From NCBI GenBank assembly GCA_009843725.1, contig VYCX01000496.1, positions 2,442 to 18,665 of the forward strand: a stretch of 16,224 nt of DNA, given 5' to 3'. The number at the start of each line of letters is the position of its first letter. Position 1 is the first letter of the stretch. The position numbers and the translations under genes are program-made. The DNA comes from Boseongicola sp. SB0675_bin_26 (GTDB lineage: Bacteria; Pseudomonadota; Alphaproteobacteria; Rhodobacterales; Rhodobacteraceae). The notes under the pieces were generated by a model, which was not told the DNA's origin, did no database searches, and saw only the letters and a list, made by a program, of their open reading frames with translations. Of the stretch, positions 13,891 through 16,224 are shown in pieces.

Positions 13891-14732
13891 GCCCGGTCCC
13901 CGTCATCTGCCGCCGGTCCGGAAAGCGGGCCGGCGGTCCTCTCCAGCCGGGCGATGGCGTGTCCGATCTGGGCGATGCGCACGCGCGCGGGGTTCGCGTC
14001 CGGACCTGCGTAGCCGGGCGCCCACGGCGCGTTGAGCCAGATCAGGACCGCCCTCGGCACGCAGTCCAGGTTGCCGAGCTCACAGTTGAGCGTGTCGCCG
14101 TCGCGATGGACGACTGCGTGGCCCTCGGGGATCTCGCGGCCCGCCTCGCGCCAGACCCAGAGCGCCTTCCGAATCCAGGAGTGGTGGAGGTGCGGCCGAT
14201 GGGGATCGGGCAGGGGGACCTTGATCAGGACGTAGGGAGCGCCCGTCGCGCTGTCGTGCTGGACGCGTTCGCTGAACATGGGCCGTTCGTTGTCCGGTCG
14301 GCGGCCCTTCGAGAATCGCGTGGCGATCGAGTTCGGGTGGGCGACCATCTTCCTCCAGTTCTCGCCGCCCCTGTTCTCGCCCTGGCGGTACCGGCCGTCC
14401 CAGGCCGACCTGACATGGTTGGCCTTCGCCCACCGCATGACCTGGGCGGCGTCGGGGGTGGCTCCGAAGCGCTCGGCGAAGAGCCGGCAGGCTTCGGGCC
14501 TGCGGTGCCTGGGGAAGTTCGCCCGGATCCAGTCCTTCTGTTCCGCCGTGAAGATCGACGGGGGCTTGCAGCCGGTGATGCCGCGGCGCTTGGCGGCGTC
14601 GCGGATGGCGAGCCATGGCCGGTCCAGGCCGAAGCGGGCGTTGAATGCGGCGTGGATGTCGCGCGGATGCAGCTTCCGGTAGTTCTCGCGAAGCCAGCGG
14701 ACGTGCTCCTCGCTCCAGGACGTCCTACCCAT
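13887..14732 (-). CDS. phage-type HNH endonuclease with N-terminal DNA-binding repeats
   Basis: The 281-residue protein has two related helix-turn-helix-like units in its N-terminal third (SEEHVRWLRENYRKLHPRDI, about 7-45, and TAEQKDWIRANFPRHRRPEA, about 62-100). A basic linker follows, then an HNH_3-type nuclease domain, with EGHAVVHRDGDTLNCELGNL at 203-222 supplying His205, His209, Asn216 and Asn221. This layout is common among phage and prophage HNH nucleases. The ATG at 14732 lies inside the end of the upstream small-protein gene (8-base overlap), and the stop overlaps the ankyrin start. It may be a free-standing homing-type nuclease that mobilises this cassette. A partial copy lies at 15440-15911. 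Confidence 0.87.
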   Translation of the reverse strand: MGRTSWSEEHVRWLRENYRKLHPRDIHAAFNARFGLDRPWLAIRDAAKRRGITGCKPPSIFTAEQKDWIRANFPRHRRPEACRLFAERFGATPDAAQVMRWAKANHVRSAWDGRYRQGENRGGENWRKMVAHPNSIATRFSKGRRPDNERPMFSERVQHDSATGAPYVLIKVPLPDPHRPHLHHSWIRKALWVWREAGREIPEGHAVVHRDGDTLNCELGNLDCVPRAVLIWLNAPWAPGYAGPDANPARVRIAQIGHAIARLERTAGPLSGPAADDGDRA

Positions 14733-14976
14733 TGCGTTCCACCGTGAGCATGGCCGGCCGCTTCTCGCGTGCGGCGCCGTTGGACCGGGACGCGAAGTGC
14801 TTCTCGGCGTCCAGCGCAAGGCGCGCGTTGTCTATGATGGTCCCGGCGACCTGTGCCGCGGCCCTTGACCGCGCGATCTCGTCCTTCAGCGCCTCGCCCT
14901 TGACACTCTCGTCTCCGAGAGCCTCGACCCTGGCCATGAGGTGATCGTGGAGGTCTCCCAGTCTGTTCCTGGTCAT
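14725..14976 (-). CDS. small phage-associated helical protein (LGDLHDHL family)
   Basis: The 83-residue protein opens with MTRNRLGDLHDHLMARVEAL and contains a helix GEALKDEIARSRAAAQVAG followed by a second one (TIIDNARLALDAEKHF). Similar proteins sit beside HNH nucleases in phages and prophages, as I remember them, but I know of no established function. The ATG at 14976 has GGAG about eight bases upstream. The 3' end overlaps the nuclease start, so expression is coupled. A homologue's N-terminus is fused to nuclease sequence at 15911. Confidence 0.75.
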   Translation of the reverse strand: MTRNRLGDLHDHLMARVEALGDESVKGEALKDEIARSRAAAQVAGTIIDNARLALDAEKHFASRSNGAAREKRPAMLTVERNG

Positions 14977-15045
14977 GCAGGGGCTCCTTCTGCCGTGGTC
15001 CGGATCGCCGCCAGGGCGAGGTTGGTCGGTCCGCCGCCGCACTTG

Positions 15046-15074
15046 CCCGGGACGGCGATCGGGCTTATGTTGAG
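15046..15074 (+). promoter_or_regulatory. promoter of the coiled-coil gene, copy 2 (predicted leaderless transcript)
   Basis: This matches the copy before 13070: a TTGCCC-like -35, a 17-base spacer and TATGTT, ending six bases before the ATG. The conserved stretch also includes ACGGCGATCGGGC. It lies in the short divergent gap with the small-protein gene. Confidence 0.5.
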
Positions 15075-15077
15075 GCC

Positions 15078-15350
15078 ATGAGCGAGGCGCCCTCGAACCA
15101 TGATCTCTCGGAGCGCCTCGTCGCGTTGGAGGAACGCATGAACACGCATCAGGCGACTTACGAAACTGCGTTGGAGCGGCTTGAGCGCCGGATGGCTGAA
15201 CGTGAGCGCCGGATGGCTGAACGTGATGCCGAAGCCGCCAGGCGCGACGCGCAGAGAACGGAGCGAGATGCCACCGCGCGGTGGTGGCAGACTGCGGTCA
15301 TACTGGCCGGGATCGGCATCGCCGTGACTTTCATCATTAGCTTCGGCTAG
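15078..15350 (+). CDS. coiled-coil protein with C-terminal membrane helix (paralogue 2)
   Basis: The 90-residue protein shares MSEAPSNH-LSERLVALEER and the final RTERDATARWWQTA-ILAG segment with paralogue 1. The middle is replaced by a different heptad pair (ERRMAERERRMAERD) encoded by a perfect 21-bp duplication. It is one heptad shorter than paralogue 1 overall, consistent with whole-heptad length change. It lacks a Shine-Dalgarno and shares the close promoter. Unlike paralogue 1, no ankyrin gene converges on it. Instead a broken coiled-coil copy and a fused nuclease frame follow. Confidence 0.8.
   Translation: MSEAPSNHDLSERLVALEERMNTHQATYETALERLERRMAERERRMAERDAEAARRDAQRTERDATARWWQTAVILAGIGIAVTFIISFG
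15183..15224 (+). repeat. 21-bp in-frame tandem repeat (perfect)
   Basis: Two identical copies of a 21-bp unit starting GAGCGCCGGATGG encode ERRMAER twice. Perfect identity suggests a recent duplication. Confidence 0.9.
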
Positions 15351-15361
15351 ACCGATCTGGC

Positions 15362-15377
15362 GCGCGACTGGTCGCGC
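15362..15377. terminator. possible terminator-like hairpin after paralogue 2
   Basis: GCGCGAC and GTCGCGC form a perfect 7-bp stem around two bases, directly after the stop codon. There is no T tract, so it may instead be a scar at the edge of the following broken copy. Confidence 0.3.
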
Positions 15378-15380
15378 AGG

Positions 15381-15442
15381 GCGCCCTCGAACCACGAGCT
15401 CTCCGAGCGCCTTGCCGTGCTGGAGGAACGCATGAACACGGT
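15381..15442 (+). pseudogene. 5' fragment of a third coiled-coil gene
   Basis: Bases encode APSNHELSERLAVLEERMNT in frame, matching codons 4 to about 23 of both paralogues, but the first codons, the promoter and everything after MNTVQ are missing. Sequence then changes abruptly into antisense nuclease sequence, so this is a recombination remnant. Confidence 0.8.
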
Positions 15443-15911
15443 CCAGGTTGTCGAGCCGCCAGTTCATCGGATCCCCGTCAAGATGCACGACGGCGTGGCC
15501 GTCCGGGATCTCGCGGCCTGCCTTGCGCCAGACCCAGACCGCCTTCCGGATCCAGGAATAGGGGAGGTGCGGCCGGTGGGGATCGGGCAGGAGGACCTTG
15601 ATCAGGACGGCGGGGGTTCCGGTCTGCCTGTCAACGCAGACGCGCTCGCTGAACATGGGCCGCTCGTTGCCTGGCGGCCGGCCCTTCGAGAATCGCGTGG
15701 CGACGGAGTTCGGATGGGCGACCATCTTCCGCCAGTTGCCGACGCTCCTGTCGTCGCCCGGACCGAACCGTCCGTCCCAGGCGGACCTGACCTGGTTGGC
15801 CTTCGACCGCGCGATCTCTTCCTTCAGCGCCTCGCCCGTGACGCCCTCGTCGCCGAGGGCCTCGATCCTGGCCATCAGGTGGTCGTGGAGGTTTCCGAGC
15901 CGGTTCTTCAC
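15440..15911 (-). pseudogene. fused and truncated small-protein/HNH gene
   Basis: From a GTG at 15911 (GGGGAGG seven bases upstream), the frame starts NRLGNLHDHLMARIEALGDE, like the small protein, and after about 37 residues jumps to NQVRSAWDGRFGPGD, like residue 105 onward of the HNH nuclease. The HNH motif GHAVVHLDGDPMN-RLDNL is kept, but the N-terminal DNA-binding repeats and the small protein's C-terminus are gone. Homology to the nuclease stops at about 15440, where the coiled-coil fragment begins. The frame stays open antisense to the coiled-coil gene as far as 14973, so a longer chimera could be translated. The first HNH His is retained, so residual nuclease activity is possible. Confidence 0.7.
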
Positions 15912-15941
15912 GCCACAGCCTCCCCGGATCGCGCAGGGCAC

Positions 15942-16163
15942 GGGATCCGATTCGGCCGGCGCTGCGCGGCTCGTGGTGACGGCGCCGTCAGGCTTTCGGG
16001 GAGGGGGCGGTGATTCGGCCTGTTGCCATCGCAGGGCGTCGGGCGTCTGCGCGGCGCGGATTCCAAGGGTGTTGCGTCAACGCGATTCGGGGCATAAGGT
16101 GCGACGAATGATGGCCCTGAATCTGCGCAAGATAAGCAATGCTTGTCACTTGAACGCCGCACA
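15942..16163. other. right-end region without a supported gene
   Basis: No frame here has convincing codon or motif support. It should hold the promoter of the fused small-protein/HNH gene on the minus strand, but no clear -35/-10 pair is visible. Confidence 0.35.
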
Positions 16164-16224
16164 AGCCGCCGAGCCGCCGAGCCGCCGAGCCGCCGAGCCG
16201 CCGAGCCGCCGAGCCGCCGAGCCG
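16164..16224. repeat. 8-bp tandem repeat at the right contig end
   Basis: The unit AGCCGCCG is repeated more than seven times without change and runs off the right edge. Its length inside the contig (61 bases) is nearly the same as the left-end repeat (62), as expected if the assembler stopped at both for the same reason. Confidence 0.95.

Noticed and set aside
12841..14013. 390-codon plus-strand frame over the ankyrin and coiled-coil genes
   Set aside because: It is mostly antisense to the ankyrin gene at 13426-13890 and out of frame with the coiled-coil gene at 13070.
15908..16162. 84-codon minus-strand frame at the right end
   Set aside because: It lacks motifs and a ribosome site, and overlaps the better-supported start of the fused gene.

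Overview
The window looks like a plasmid, or a plasmid-derived contig, from a high-GC alphaproteobacterium. The best guess is the Rhodobacterales or a relative. The basis is a RepC-type replication initiator (a family essentially confined to alphaproteobacterial repABC and solitary-repC plasmids), a ParA ATPase with a small downstream partition partner, a higBA-type toxin-antitoxin pair and strong GC bias at third codon positions. Both contig ends lie in short perfect tandem repeats (7-bp units left, 8-bp units right), which probably explains why the assembly stops there. No homology search could be run, so family names come from motif recognition.

Layout. 1-2.4 kb: nucleic-acid-related accessory genes, namely a small zinc-ribbon protein, an HNH nuclease, a CMP/dCMP-type deaminase and a NYN-LOTUS predicted RNase. 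2.4-7.3 kb: a segment bounded by two same-orientation copies of an IS21-end-like sequence without transposase. It holds a tRNA-Gly(UCC)-like gene with an irregular T arm, two small overlapping genes (one a zinc-ribbon protein), a DUF4351/Rpn remnant, the toxin-antitoxin operon with an operator between its -35 and -10, a broken second zinc-ribbon copy, and the partition operon with an upstream cluster of TAGCT-rich repeats (candidate centromere). 7.5-8.6 kb: an M48 membrane metallopeptidase. 8.9-11.2 kb: repC, with an internal AT-rich segment, dyads and a DnaA box that fit an origin inside repC. Upstream of repC is a second, diverged copy of the repC leader and 5' end. Three hairpins are conserved between the two leaders although the paired bases differ, which points to a selected RNA structure (antisense-RNA or attenuator type).

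11.4-16.2 kb: a reshuffled accessory array. Plus-strand coiled-coil/single-membrane-helix genes alternate with convergent minus-strand ankyrin-repeat genes, with a phage-like pair (a small LGDLHDHL protein and an HNH nuclease) inserted in the minus-strand operons. Two of the coiled-coil genes share a promoter block only a few bases from the ATG, so their mRNAs are predicted to be leaderless, and their coils differ by 21-bp (one heptad) tandem repeats. The last unit carries a deletion that fused the small protein in frame to the nuclease C-terminus and joined that to a truncated coiled-coil gene.

The backbone (RepC, ParA and partner, toxin-antitoxin) would replicate and maintain the element. 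The coiled-coil/ankyrin array and the duplicated repC leader are the parts least explained by known systems.
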